A program made the position numbers and the translations under genes. From NCBI GenBank assembly GCA_036272595.1, contig DATAYM010000038.1, positions 59,143 through 123,142 of the forward strand: a DNA stretch of 64,000 bases. Reading direction: 5' to 3'. The notes beneath the pieces are model-generated. The model had not been told where the DNA came from. It ran no database searches and was given only the letters and a program-made list of their open reading frames with translations. The DNA is from Poindextera sp036272595. Its GTDB lineage: Bacteria > Pseudomonadota > Alphaproteobacteria > Caulobacterales > Caulobacteraceae. Shown piece after piece: positions 48,996 through 58,509 of this stretch (positions within the stretch are counted from its first letter, which is position 1; each line of letters starts with the position of its first letter).

Positions 48996-49976
48996 ATGAC
49001 CCAGAGACAAGAAGCCAGCGTACGGCGGTACCGGTCGCCAGCAAGGGAGTGGGATGTTTTCATCTCGCATGCCAGTGAGGACAAGCCATACATAAGGCAG
49101 GTGGTCGAGCGGCTCATCTCTGCCGGCCTGACGGTCTTCCTCGACGAGCATCAACTTGTGGCAGGCCGGTCATTGCGGGGCCAAATCGAGCATGCCCTCA
49201 TCAATTCACGTCTTGGCGTGCTGTTCGTGAGCCACAGCTTTCTTGAGAAGCGGTGGCCACGTGAAGAGTACGACGCCCTCTTCACCCTGGAGGACGATGG
49301 CCAGACCCGAATCCTGCCGATTTGGTTGGGCGTGACAGTGCACGAGGTGCGAGATTTCTCACCGATCCTGGCAAGCAGGGTTGCATTGCTGGCCAAGTTC
49401 GATCCACTATCTACTGCTGATGAAATAGTTAAACATATTGAAAAGATATACAATGAGGAAGGAAGCTGGGCACAGCTTATCCGCGTTGATACATTATGCT
49501 TACCCTGGGTTCAGCGTCCCCTGTTCATGCCGGCTTCGCTCAAGGCGCTCGATGAACATTTTCCGACCTTCTGGAATCCATCGCGAGCCGAAACCGAAAT
49601 ACCAACTTTCCACGAAGCGCCATCGCTGCGGGTTGGTGAACTGGTAATGCAGGCACCGCGGTACGATGGCAAATGCGTGATTGTGATCGGTCGCCAGGAG
49701 AAGCTCCAACTGTACGACCAGAGGCTCGAGCTGAGAGCGGAATATGTGTTCCAGCTATTGACGCGAGATCCAGCGCACCAGTCCAGCATCGTATACGTTC
49801 GCTATGTCGACGTTCCGCCTGACGGCAGCAAACTGCCTGCCGCACCGGTCAAACACCTTAGCGTAGTGATAGGGTTTATCATTGCCTCCGGCGCAGTGAC
49901 GCTTTCTGACAATTCAATTGCCAACTGCGCATATATCGTCGCGGCCAAGGTCCATCACGTTCCCGAACTACAGTAA
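48996..49976 (+). CDS. TIR-domain protein with unfamiliar C-terminal domain
   Basis: 326 residues from ATG 48996. The TIR domain (~18-150) has WDVFISHASEDKPYIRQVVERL, LTVFLDEHQLVAGRSLRGQI, VLFVSHSFLEKRWPREEYDAL (W87 with Glu90/91, the position of the catalytic Glu of NAD+-cleaving TIRs) and ILPIWLGVTVHEVRDFSP. After a charged linker, the C-terminal half (~205-326; GELVMQAPRYDGKCVIVIGRQEK, YVFQLLTRDPAHQSSIVYVRY) is beta-rich and not recognised. It follows the three-gene operon by 164 bp on the same strand. A defence sensor-effector is plausible. Runs of A/T around 49410-49460 show foreign composition. Confidence 0.85.
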   Translation: MTQRQEASVRRYRSPAREWDVFISHASEDKPYIRQVVERLISAGLTVFLDEHQLVAGRSLRGQIEHALINSRLGVLFVSHSFLEKRWPREEYDALFTLEDDGQTRILPIWLGVTVHEVRDFSPILASRVALLAKFDPLSTADEIVKHIEKIYNEEGSWAQLIRVDTLCLPWVQRPLFMPASLKALDEHFPTFWNPSRAETEIPTFHEAPSLRVGELVMQAPRYDGKCVIVIGRQEKLQLYDQRLELRAEYVFQLLTRDPAHQSSIVYVRYVDVPPDGSKLPAAPVKHLSVVIGFIIASGAVTLSDNSIANCAYIVAAKVHHVPELQ

Positions 49977-50074
49977 CCTTTGTACCTGGGAAGGGACACG
50001 CCGCCTCTCTGAGCCCTTCCACATCCTGGTCCTGCGCGCAGACGAGGGACCTCCCTTGGCTGCCGGCGTCAGCC

Positions 50075-50932
50075 TCACCGAGTAGCGGGGGCGCTCTCGA
50101 GCAGTCGCACATTGGCATTGCCGCGCCAAAGACCATTCTGCAGCTGCGGGCCCGCTGACGCCTCAACCTCAAGCGAGACTTGCACCGCTGCAGTGTCATC
50201 GCCGTCCACTTGGATCAGTAGGTGATATCGGCCGGGCCCGCCAAACACGCGCTGGTACTCGAGCGGCAATTCTTTGATGTCGCGATAAATCCAGAAGTGA
50301 CCATGGGAGCGAATGCCTCCGATCCAGATACGTCGCGTCACCCCCGGTGCGAGATCAACGGAAAAAGTGTCGATTGGCGCTTCCTTTTTCCACGACAGAT
50401 CAAGCGGCTCGACGATCGCTAGCCTGACTTCCTGATCGTCATCGATGTATCGGCTCGCACCCATCAGGCGCGCCTGCAATCGATGGGCAACGCCCTCGCC
50501 GACGTTCTTGCACTGAATGCAGACGACATCAGGCTCCAAGCCACGCACTATGGTTTGTCGACTGCCGCCGAACGTCTCTAGAGTATGTCCGCGCGTCTCG
50601 ATGCCGACAGTGCCGGTTTCCGGAAGGCTGAACTCAAGCTTGGGCGAAAGCCGCTGCTCAAGCTCTATCCGGCGACGCTGTTCCCTCCAGTAAATCTCGA
50701 AAGGCGCGACGATGAGACCCGCCGCTACGGTCAAGATCAAAGCTCCCATGCATACGATCGCGGGGACGTCGACCATGATCAGTCGCTCGCTGCGCTGTGA
50801 TGGGGAGATCAGGAAATCGGCAAATAGGGCAAGCAGTCCAACGCCGGCTGCAACTTCTTCCACCTTCCGGAAGGTGCCACTAAAGGCGCGAACCATCCAA
50901 GCGGAATAGAATTTTAAGAGTTGGCTCAGCAT
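50075..50932 (-). CDS. Two-TM membrane protein of unknown function
   Basis: 285 residues. An amphipathic start (MLSQLLKFYSAWMVRAF) is followed by TM1 (VAAGVGLLALFADFLI) and TM2 (VDVPAIVCMGALILTVAAGLIVAPFEIYW). A large soluble domain then has a beta-sandwich look (RGLEPDVVCIQCKNVGEGVAHRLQARL, VDLAPGVTRRIWIGGI, GPGRYHLLIQVDGDD). No family recognised. It is convergent with the TIR gene (99-bp gap) and at the right edge of the island. Confidence 0.75.
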   Translation of the reverse strand: MLSQLLKFYSAWMVRAFSGTFRKVEEVAAGVGLLALFADFLISPSQRSERLIMVDVPAIVCMGALILTVAAGLIVAPFEIYWREQRRRIELEQRLSPKLEFSLPETGTVGIETRGHTLETFGGSRQTIVRGLEPDVVCIQCKNVGEGVAHRLQARLMGASRYIDDDQEVRLAIVEPLDLSWKKEAPIDTFSVDLAPGVTRRIWIGGIRSHGHFWIYRDIKELPLEYQRVFGGPGRYHLLIQVDGDDTAAVQVSLEVEASAGPQLQNGLWRGNANVRLLESAPATR

Positions 50933-51087
50933 TGGGCCAGCCCGGCACCACCCGTGACGGTCTCACCAAATACTGGGCCGGCTGAAAATGGCCTTAGAGA
51001 CACTCAGGCCTCCGCAGCGCCAAATACCGGCGAATCTCGCGCGTCGGCTGTGTTTGAGGCACCGGCGCGAGCAAGCGAGACCTCCCC

Positions 51088-52476
<1,389 letters not shown>

Positions 52477-53011
52477 CGGGGTTTCAATCGCCTTCAGGAA
52501 CAGGGGACGCGGGCGAGAGCCGGTTTACGACGGTTCGCGTGCTTGCGCAGCCTTGGCGCTATCGCGCCGTGAAATCCGCTCGTCCTCGCGAAGGCAGTAG
52601 GCCTATGTTTTTTCTGCAACATCGCAGTTGTTTCAACGCCGATATTCGACCACGAAGAACACAAAGTACACGAAGGACACAAAGAAGGCGGGTGCGTTGG
52701 TGCGAAAGCTTGCTCTTCTTGGTGTTCTTTGTGTCCTTCGTGTCAAAAAACCTGGGTCCCCGCCTTCGCGGGGATGAGCGGGTTTTAAAAACGCGTCGGC
52801 GACGCTCCATTGGCGATCGGTTTGGCCTGCCCGGCGCATCCGCCCGTTCGCCATTGACTCGCCTCACGCGCCCAATTCTAATTTTGTGGGCGAGGCCGGG
52901 CGTGGCGAGACTGCGTGCCGGCCGTTTCGACTTGGGCGATAGATTTCTGCACGGTTTCAGGCGCCGGCGTTCATTCAAGGCTGGCGGGACGTTGAATTTG
53001 AAGGGTTTTTC
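52477..53011. repeat. Intergenic region with family 1 repeat (variant B)
   Basis: 535 bp without a convincing gene. At 52648-52790 lies a repeat with CGACCACGAAGAACACAAAG facing TTCTTTGTGTCCTTCGTGTC, then CCCCGCCTTCGCGGGG. This CACAAAG-rich variant occurs again at about 54752-54835. The rest (52800-53011) has no recognisable element apart from the thiolase promoter and the AAGGGTT ribosome-binding region. Confidence 0.65.
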
Positions 53012-54211
53012 ATGAGCATCAAGGGCAAGGCCTATGTCGCCGGCGTGTTCGAGCACCCGACGCGGGAGGCCATCGGCTATTCCACGCCGCAACTGCACGC
53101 CGAATGCGCCAAGGGGGCGCTGGAGGACGCCGGTTTAGCCAAGGACGACATCGACGGCTATTTCTGCGCCGGCGACGCGCCGGGGTTCGGGGCGCTGTCG
53201 ATGGCCGACTATATGGGCCTGAAGCTGCGCCACCTGGATTCCACCGAGACCGGCGGCTCGTCCTACATCCTGCACGTCGGCCACGCGGCCGAGGCGATCG
53301 CCGCCGGCAAGTGCTCGGTGGCGCTGATCACCCTGGCCGGGCGGCCGCGCACGGCGCGGATGGGCGGCGGCGGCGGGGGCGGCCCCGGGCGCGGCGGACC
53401 GCCGCCCGGGCCGGCGTTCAGCGACGTGCCCGAGGCCGGGTTCGAGAACATCTATGGCGGCTCGACCCACAACACCTACGGCATGTGCGCCATGCGCCAC
53501 ATGCACGACTATGGCACCACCTCCGAGCAGCTGGCCTGGATCAAGGTGGCGGCCTCGCACCACGCCCAGTGGAACGAGCACGCCATGCTGCGCGAGGTGG
53601 TGACGGTGGAGGACGTGCTGGCCTCGCCGATGATCGCCACGCCCCTGCACCGCATGGACTGCTGCGTGGTGTCGGACGGCGGCGGGGCGGTGATCGTGGT
53701 CTCGCCGGAGGTGGCGAAGAGCTTGAAGCGGCCGCTGGTGAAGATCATCGTGGCCGGCGAGGCGCCGAAAGGCCCTCGCGGCGGCAACGACCTGGACCTG
53801 ACCTATTCCGGCGCGGTCTGGTCGGGGCCGGCGGCCTTCGCCGAGGCGGGGGTGACGCCCACGGACATCAAGTACGCCTCGATCTACGACAGCTTCACCA
53901 TCACCGTCCTGATGCAGCTGGAGGACCTCGGCTTCTGCAAGAAGGGCGAAGGCGGCAAGTTCGTCGCCGACGGCAACCTGATCTCCGGGGTCGGCAAGCT
54001 GCCGTTCAACACCGACGGCGGCGGGCTGTGCAACAACCACCCGACCAACCGCGGCGGCATCACCAAGGTGATCGAGGCGGTGCGGCAGCTGCGCGGCGAG
54101 GCGCATCCGAAGGTGCAGGTGGCCAATTGCGACCTGGCCATCGCCCACGGCACCGGCGGCTCGCTGGGCACCCGCCACGGCGCGGCCACCGTCATCATGG
54201 AAAGGGAGTAG
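53012..54211 (+). CDS. Thiolase-fold protein (SCP-x / lipid-transfer type)
   Basis: 399 residues. The thiolase fold is evident (IKGKAYVAGVFEHP, HLDSTETGGSSYILHVGHAAEAIAAGKCSVALITLAG, TYSGAVWSGPAAFAEAG, NTDGGGLCNNHPTNRGG, IAHGTGGSLGTRHGAATVIMER). At the usual nucleophile position the sequence reads TGGSSYI rather than a CASG motif, so condensation via a Cys is unlikely. Such proteins pair with DUF35 partners and act as aldolases or retro-aldolases on CoA side chains (sterol degradation type). A Gly/Pro-rich insert (MGGGGGGGPGRGGPPPG) is unusual. Coupled to DUF35 6 bp downstream. Confidence 0.9.
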   Translation: MSIKGKAYVAGVFEHPTREAIGYSTPQLHAECAKGALEDAGLAKDDIDGYFCAGDAPGFGALSMADYMGLKLRHLDSTETGGSSYILHVGHAAEAIAAGKCSVALITLAGRPRTARMGGGGGGGPGRGGPPPGPAFSDVPEAGFENIYGGSTHNTYGMCAMRHMHDYGTTSEQLAWIKVAASHHAQWNEHAMLREVVTVEDVLASPMIATPLHRMDCCVVSDGGGAVIVVSPEVAKSLKRPLVKIIVAGEAPKGPRGGNDLDLTYSGAVWSGPAAFAEAGVTPTDIKYASIYDSFTITVLMQLEDLGFCKKGEGGKFVADGNLISGVGKLPFNTDGGGLCNNHPTNRGGITKVIEAVRQLRGEAHPKVQVANCDLAIAHGTGGSLGTRHGAATVIMERE

Positions 54212-54217
54212 GCTCAG

Positions 54218-54640
54218 ATGAGCGACGTCCAGGCCGCGGACAAGACCGCCCCGCAGACCCGCCGCATCCCGGCGCCGACGGTGAACAACGAGAGCCAGCC
54301 GTTCTGGGACGCGGCCAGGGAGGGCCGGTTCCTGATCAAGCGCTGCGGGGCGTGCGGCAAGGCGCACTGGTACCCGCGCGCGCTCTGCCCCTACTGCTTC
54401 AGCGCCGACACGCGCTGGGAGGAGTCGCCCGGCGAGGGGGTGGTCTACACCTTCAGCGTCATGTTCCGGAACACCCCGATCCCCTACGCCATCGGCTACG
54501 TCACCCTGGACGAGGGCCCGGCGGTGCTGACCAACTTCGTCGACTGCGACCTGAAGACGCTGAAGATCGGCCAGAGGGTGAAGGTGCGGTTCCAGGACAC
54601 CGAGGGCGGCCCGCCCGTGCCGGTGTTCGCGCCGGTTTAG
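54218..54640 (+). CDS. DUF35 OB-fold / zinc-ribbon acyl-CoA-binding protein
   Basis: 140 residues. The rubredoxin-like zinc ribbon is CGACGKAHWYPRALCPYC (two CxxC pairs). An OB-fold follows (EESPGEGVVYTFSVMFRNTP, VRFQDTEGGPPVPVF). DUF35 proteins bind acyl-CoA and form a complex with thiolase-like partners such as the one encoded directly upstream. N-terminal extension TAPQTRRIPAPTVNNESQPFWDA is normal for the family. Confidence 0.92.
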   Translation: MSDVQAADKTAPQTRRIPAPTVNNESQPFWDAAREGRFLIKRCGACGKAHWYPRALCPYCFSADTRWEESPGEGVVYTFSVMFRNTPIPYAIGYVTLDEGPAVLTNFVDCDLKTLKIGQRVKVRFQDTEGGPPVPVFAPV

Positions 54641-54676
54641 GCGCAGCGCGGCCAGGCTCGCGGATAGTATAAAATT

Positions 54677-54874
54677 CCGCTCATCCCCGCGCAGGCGGGG
54701 ATCCAGGTTTTTTAGTCTGCTTGGCCGTTGTCGCGGCGAGACCGAAGATTCACCACGAAGGGCACAAAGGCCACGAAGGGCACAAAGGAGAAGGCGCTGA
54801 TCCTTGCTCTTCTTCGTGTGCAAAAACCTGGATTCCCGCCTTCGCGGGGCGAGCGGATTATGCGAGCGCCGCTG
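54677..54874. repeat. Family 1 repeats leading into tandem array
   Basis: A CATCCCCGCGCAGGCGGGGATC hairpin-like unit (54681-54702), then a CACAAAG-type inverted repeat (54752-54820), and the CCCGCCTTCGCGGGG hairpin (54837-54852). It is the start of nearly 1 kb of non-coding repeats between the DUF35 gene and the anti-sigma gene. Confidence 0.7.
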
Positions 54875-55610
54875 GAAAGAATTGACCACGAAAAACACGA
54901 ACGGACACGAACGTTCAGCTTCGCCGCGCCGGCCAATCTGGCCCCGTTCGTGTTTTTCGTGTTCGTTCGTGGTTGAAAAAACTGGATTCCCGCCTTCGCG
55001 GGGACGAGCGGATTATGCGAGCCCCGCGCGAAAGAATTGACCACGAAAAACACGAAGGGACACGAACGTTCAGCTTCGCCGCGGCGCCAATCTGCCCCGT
55101 TCGTGTTTTTCGTGTCGTTCGTGGTTGAAAAAACTTGGATTCCCGCCTTCGCGGGGACGGCGGATTATGCGAGCCCCGCCCGAAAGAATTGACCACGAAA
55201 AACACGAACGGACACGAACGTTCAGCTTCGCCGCGGCGCCAATCTGGCCCCGTTCGTGTTTTTCGTGTTCGTTCGTGGTTGAAAAAACCTGGATCGACGC
55301 CTTCGCGGGGACGAGCGGATTATGCGAGCCCGCTCGAAAGAATTGACCACGAAAAACACGAAGGGACACGAACGTTCAGCTTCGCCGCACCGGCCAATCC
55401 GACCCCGTTCGTGTTTTTCGTGTTCGTTCGTGGTTGAAAAAACCTGGATTCCGCCTTCGCGGCGACGGCGGATTGTGCGAGCCCCGCGCGAAAGAATTTG
55501 ACCACGAAAAACACGAACGGACACGAACGTTCAGCTTCGCCGCACCGGCCAATCTGGCCCCGTTCTTGAGTCCCCGCCTGCGCGGGGATGAGTGGATTTT
55601 CATGAGGCCG
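54875..55610. repeat. Tandem array of ~153-bp palindromic units
   Basis: Five head-to-tail units begin at 54875, 55030, 55182, 55336 and 55490 (lengths 155, 152, 154, 154, and a truncated last). Each has GAAAGAATTGACCACGAAAA, an inverted repeat of CACGAACG/CGTTCGTG arms, TTCAGCTTCGCCGC between them, and a CGCCTTCGCGGGG hairpin. Unit-to-unit differences are few, mostly single bases or 1-bp indels (for example GAACGG/GAAGGG and CACCGGCC/GGCGCC). The last unit loses its second arm. The same unit occurs singly at 27771, 31431 and 59790. Confidence 0.85.
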
Positions 55611-56415
55611 GCGTGCGGGTCTGGAGCAGTTGGCGGAAGGTTTGCAGGTCTTTTTCGTTGACGTCGGAGACGGCCCAGAAGGTCATGCCGGCGCGGGTCC
55701 AGTGCAGCAGGGTGTAGCCGTCGCCGGGCTTGGCTTCCGCCGGGCCGAGGTCGCCCTGGCTGGGCCAGACGAACAGGTTGATGACGTGGCGGCCGCGGCG
55801 ATAGACGATCGCCGCCACCGTTCGCCTGCCGATGTAGTCGAGCCGGCCGCCGACGATCGGAAAGCCCTGGTCGGCCAGGTCGACCACCGGCGGCGAGAAG
55901 TCGATCTTGCCGCCGAACCAGGGTTTGACCACGTGCTGGTCGGAGGTCACCACGTCGATCAGGTGGCCGGCCAGCTGCGAGCGCACATGGCCGGCGACCA
56001 GGTCCTGCTCCAGCTGCGCCGTCCGCATCGCCGGGACGATGGCGATGGCCAGCACCGCGCAGGCGGCCAGGGCCATGCCAGCGCCGCCGGCGCCCCAGAG
56101 GGTCCGCTCGATGGGCGCCCGGCCGACGCGCCGCGGGCCGCTCGGCAGCCCGACCCCCTGACCGACCGGCGGGGCCGGCGCGGCGCGCGACGCGGCGCGA
56201 ACCGCGGCGTCCAGGCGCACGGCCAGCCGGTCCGGCGTCGTGGCGCGGACGCCCTCGCCGCGCAGCAGCGCGCGCAGGCTGAGCGCCTCGGCGTGCGCCT
56301 CGGCGCAGGCGGTGCAGCCGGCCAGGTGCGCCTCGACCTCGGCCGTGTGCGCCGCGTCCAGCTCGCCATCGACCAGGCCCTGCAGCCGCTCCCGCCATTC
56401 TGGGCAACCGGTCAT
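55600..56415 (-). CDS. Membrane anti-sigma factor with zf-HC2 domain
   Basis: 271 residues. The N-terminal zinc-binding anti-sigma domain is CPEWRERLQGLVDGELDAAHTAEVEAHLAGCTACAEA (H...CxxC). One TM helix lies around residues 108-128 (GMALAACAVLAIAIVPAM). The periplasmic part has WFGGKIDFSPPVVDLADQGFPIVGGRLDYI, a segment common in such regulators. It starts inside the ECF sigma stop (ATGA), so the pair is co-translated. It would sequester the sigma factor until an envelope signal arrives. The 3' end abuts the tandem repeat array. Confidence 0.92.
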   Translation of the reverse strand: MTGCPEWRERLQGLVDGELDAAHTAEVEAHLAGCTACAEAHAEALSLRALLRGEGVRATTPDRLAVRLDAAVRAASRAAPAPPVGQGVGLPSGPRRVGRAPIERTLWGAGGAGMALAACAVLAIAIVPAMRTAQLEQDLVAGHVRSQLAGHLIDVVTSDQHVVKPWFGGKIDFSPPVVDLADQGFPIVGGRLDYIGRRTVAAIVYRRGRHVINLFVWPSQGDLGPAEAKPGDGYTLLHWTRAGMTFWAVSDVNEKDLQTFRQLLQTRTPAS

Positions 56416-57050
56416 GGCCGTGTCTCCGCAAACGCCGCCTCGTTGGCGCGCCAGGCCTCGGTCAGCGCCGCCCTGGCCCTGGCCAGCCGCGACATCACCG
56501 AGCCGATCGGGCTGGCGGTGATCGCGGCGATCTCGCGATAGCTGAGCTTTTCCATCTCGCGCAGCACGATCACCTCGCGCAGCCTGGGCGGCAACCGGTC
56601 GATCAGGGCATGCAAGGCGTCCGCCTGGCTCTTCTTCGCCAGCTGTTCCTCCGGATCGTCCTGTTCGAGGTCGGGAAAGTCCCAGTCCTCCTCATCATCC
56701 GCATCGTTGGCCGGCCGGCCCAGCGGCACGGTCGCCTTAAGCCGCTGTTCGCGCAGCCAGTCGTAGAAGCGGTTGCGCACGATGGTCAGGATCCAGCTGC
56801 GGCCGTCCCCGCCGCGATAGCTGGAAAACCCGTTCAACGCCCGGACATAGGCGTCATGGACGATATCCTCGGCGACGTCCGCCCGCCGCGTGAGCCTGAG
56901 CGCCAGATTGTAGGCCGCGTCGGAATGCGCCAGCACCACGTCGCGAAAACGGCGGGTCTGGTCCGGATCCAAGGCCGGCTTCGACGACTGAGGCGGCGTC
57001 AGCACGGCAGTCTCGCCCCCCTCCTGCGCGGGCCAACCCGTTGCGGCCAT
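56412..57050 (-). CDS. ECF sigma factor
   Basis: 212 residues from ATG 57050 (MAATGWPAQEGG); the frame is open further upstream but overlaps the cupredoxin gene. Region 2 is FRDVVLAHSDAAYNLALRLTRRADVAEDIVHDAYVRA with WILTIVRNRFYDWLREQR. Region 4 is RLPPRLREVIVLREMEKLSYREIAAITASPIGSVMSRLARAR. It is coupled to the anti-sigma gene. An upstream GGGAATAA-N16-GTC motif, shared with the phosphoesterase-cupredoxin operon, suggests autoregulation of a small regulon. Confidence 0.92.
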   Translation of the reverse strand: MAATGWPAQEGGETAVLTPPQSSKPALDPDQTRRFRDVVLAHSDAAYNLALRLTRRADVAEDIVHDAYVRALNGFSSYRGGDGRSWILTIVRNRFYDWLREQRLKATVPLGRPANDADDEEDWDFPDLEQDDPEEQLAKKSQADALHALIDRLPPRLREVIVLREMEKLSYREIAAITASPIGSVMSRLARARAALTEAWRANEAAFAETRP

Positions 57051-57075
57051 CGCCGATCGGGCCCCGCCGCGCACC

Positions 57076-57381
57076 TCAGCGGACGACGATCTTGTCGACC
57101 ATGCCGGGATGCCCGCTGCAATGATAACCACAGGTTCCAGCCAAGGCGAAGCCGAAGCGGTCGCCGCTGTCCGGCGCGGCCTCCTTGTGGTCGGCGACGA
57201 GATCATGGGCATCGTCATCCAGGTTGGTCCAAGTGAGCGCCATCCCGGCCCGCCCCATGGTCGGAACGGCCTTGGCCGGCGTGGCAGCCTCGGCCGCCGC
57301 GCCCCCGAAGCTGGGGGCTAGGGACGCGGCGGCCGAGAGCACCGCCAAGACGGCGATGGCGAGACCTTCAACGGATCCCAT
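57076..57381 (-). CDS. Secreted cupredoxin-like protein
   Basis: 101 residues. Signal peptide ~1-30 (IAVLAVLSAAASLAPSFGGAAAEA). A short plastocyanin-like domain follows: MALTWTNLDDDAHDLVADHKE (first Cu His) and LAGTCGYHCSGHPGMVDKIVV (Cys, His, Met ligands). It has an additional Cys (GTCGYHC) not usual in the fold. The gene is the first in a predicted operon with the ECF sigma/anti-sigma genes (25-bp gap), behind a GGGAATAA-N16-GTC promoter. Confidence 0.85.
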   Translation of the reverse strand: MGSVEGLAIAVLAVLSAAASLAPSFGGAAAEAATPAKAVPTMGRAGMALTWTNLDDDAHDLVADHKEAAPDSGDRFGFALAGTCGYHCSGHPGMVDKIVVR

Positions 57382-57436
57382 GGCGGGCGCCGTTCAATGC
57401 AGGGCCTGATCGAGACGAAACTTCACTCATGTTCAA

Positions 57437-57466
57437 CCGGACGAACGAGACCGACGACTTATTCCC
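57437..57466 (-). promoter_or_regulatory. Predicted ECF promoter P2, GGGAATAA-N16-GTC
   Basis: On the minus strand GGGAATAA (57459-57466) and GTC (57440-57442) are 16 bp apart. It precedes the cupredoxin-sigma-anti-sigma operon. The same motif with the same spacing precedes the phosphoesterase-cupredoxin operon (59509-59538) and occurs again at 59660-59688. Confidence 0.65.
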
Positions 57467-57493
57467 AAACGCCCCAAGGGGGGCTCGCCAATC

Positions 57494-58045
57494 TCAGCAG
57501 GCCCGGCCGGTCCACTGATACTGCTGGCCCGCCGGATCCCAGCGCCAGTCGCCGCAGACGGTCGGCTTGGGCAGGGCCGCCCCGTCGGCGGCCGCCGCGG
57601 CGCCCTGGCCGGCGCTGGACGGCAGGTCATAGATTGGGGCGCCGTAGCCTGGCTGATAGTCGGCCGGGCCGTAGCCGTAGAAGCCGGGGTCGCCGTAGAA
57701 CCAGGGGTCGCCGTAGAAGGCGAGGTCGAAGCCGAGGTCGTCGTCAAAGACGAAGACGCCGTCGCCGAAGCCGCGGCCGCGGAATCCCCGGCCGCCGCGG
57801 TCGCCGAAGCCATGATCACCGCGGCCGCCAAAGCCATGGTCGGCGCGACCGCCGAAACCGTGACCGCCGAACCCGCGGTCAGCGAAGCCGTGACCGCCAA
57901 AGCCGTGGCCGCCGAAGCCGCCGCCGAAATGGCCGCCGCCACCGCCGCCGCCGCGGGCTTGAGCCGGCGCCGACATGGCGGCGACAGCCAGGGCCGTCGC
58001 GGCCAATACAACAACGCGGGTCTTGATCTTGACCTTGTTCGACAT
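57494..58045 (-). CDS. Secreted glycine-rich protein with GFGGHGF repeats
   Basis: 183 residues from ATG 58045 with AGGGAG upstream. Signal peptide ~1-28 (VVVLAATALAVAAMSAPAQA). A Gly/His-rich region follows (GGGGGGHFGGGFGGHGFGGH, repeats of GFGGHGF / DHGFGG / DRGFGG, residues ~30-85). Then come an acidic FVFDDDLGFDLAFYGD segment, FYGDPGFYGYGP repeats, and a terminal CGDWRWDPAGQQYQWTGRAC with two Cys. His/Asp-rich Gly repeats suggest metal binding or a surface adhesive or structural role. It is between two cupredoxin genes, in the same direction. Confidence 0.85.
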   Translation of the reverse strand: MSNKVKIKTRVVVLAATALAVAAMSAPAQARGGGGGGGHFGGGFGGHGFGGHGFADRGFGGHGFGGRADHGFGGRGDHGFGDRGGRGFRGRGFGDGVFVFDDDLGFDLAFYGDPWFYGDPGFYGYGPADYQPGYGAPIYDLPSSAGQGAAAAADGAALPKPTVCGDWRWDPAGQQYQWTGRAC

Positions 58046-58125
58046 TCCAGAACTCCCTGACATTGCGATCAACTTTAAGTCCGGCGCGGCGGGTGTCGCG
58101 CCCGCCGCCAATTCTTTTGGCGGTT

Positions 58126-58470
58126 CTACTGAACCGTGATGGTCTCTTTCATGTTCGGATGGATGCCGCAGAAGATCTTGTAGACACCCGGCTTGTCGAA
58201 CTTGAACCTGTAGGTGTCGTTCTGATCGAGCGCGCTGGAGCGGAACAGGCCGGCGTCGTTGACGACGGTGTGCGGTTCGCCGTCGAGGTTTTTCCAGGTG
58301 ACGGTTGCGCCGGTCTTCACGGTGAGCGCCATCGGCATGAACATGAAGTTCTTGATGGTCACCGCGTTGGCGGCCTGGGCCTGGGCGATCGCCGGCGCCG
58401 CCGCCAGGGCGAGCAGGGCCATGGCGCCCAGCCGGGCGGCCCGGGCGCGGGGAGACGTTTTCGAAGTCAT
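58126..58470 (-). CDS. Secreted plastocyanin/amicyanin-like cupredoxin
   Basis: 114 residues. Signal peptide ~1-34 (AMALLALAAAPAIAQAQA). The type 1 copper site is complete: His in GEPHTVVND, Cys/His in YKIFCGIHPNMK, Met in the same loop. FMPMALTVKTGATVTWKNLDG is the N-terminal strand pair. It is a small electron-transfer or copper-buffering protein. It lies between the phosphoesterase gene (39 bp upstream) and the Gly-rich protein gene, so it is probably part of the P1 operon. Confidence 0.92.
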   Translation of the reverse strand: MTSKTSPRARAARLGAMALLALAAAPAIAQAQAANAVTIKNFMFMPMALTVKTGATVTWKNLDGEPHTVVNDAGLFRSSALDQNDTYRFKFDKPGVYKIFCGIHPNMKETITVQ

Positions 58471-58509
58471 GGGATGTTCCTTGAGGCTGTTCCGGGTTGG
58501 CCTGGGATG

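Noticed and set aside
55070..55524. Several ~100-codon frames inside the repeat array
   Set aside because: All arise from the repeated DNA (CFSWSILS, FFVFVRG text) in multiple frames; no coding signal.
54641..55610. CRISPR array
   Set aside because: Unit length ~153 bp with repeats covering the whole unit and no unique spacers or cas genes; it is a tandem palindromic repeat.
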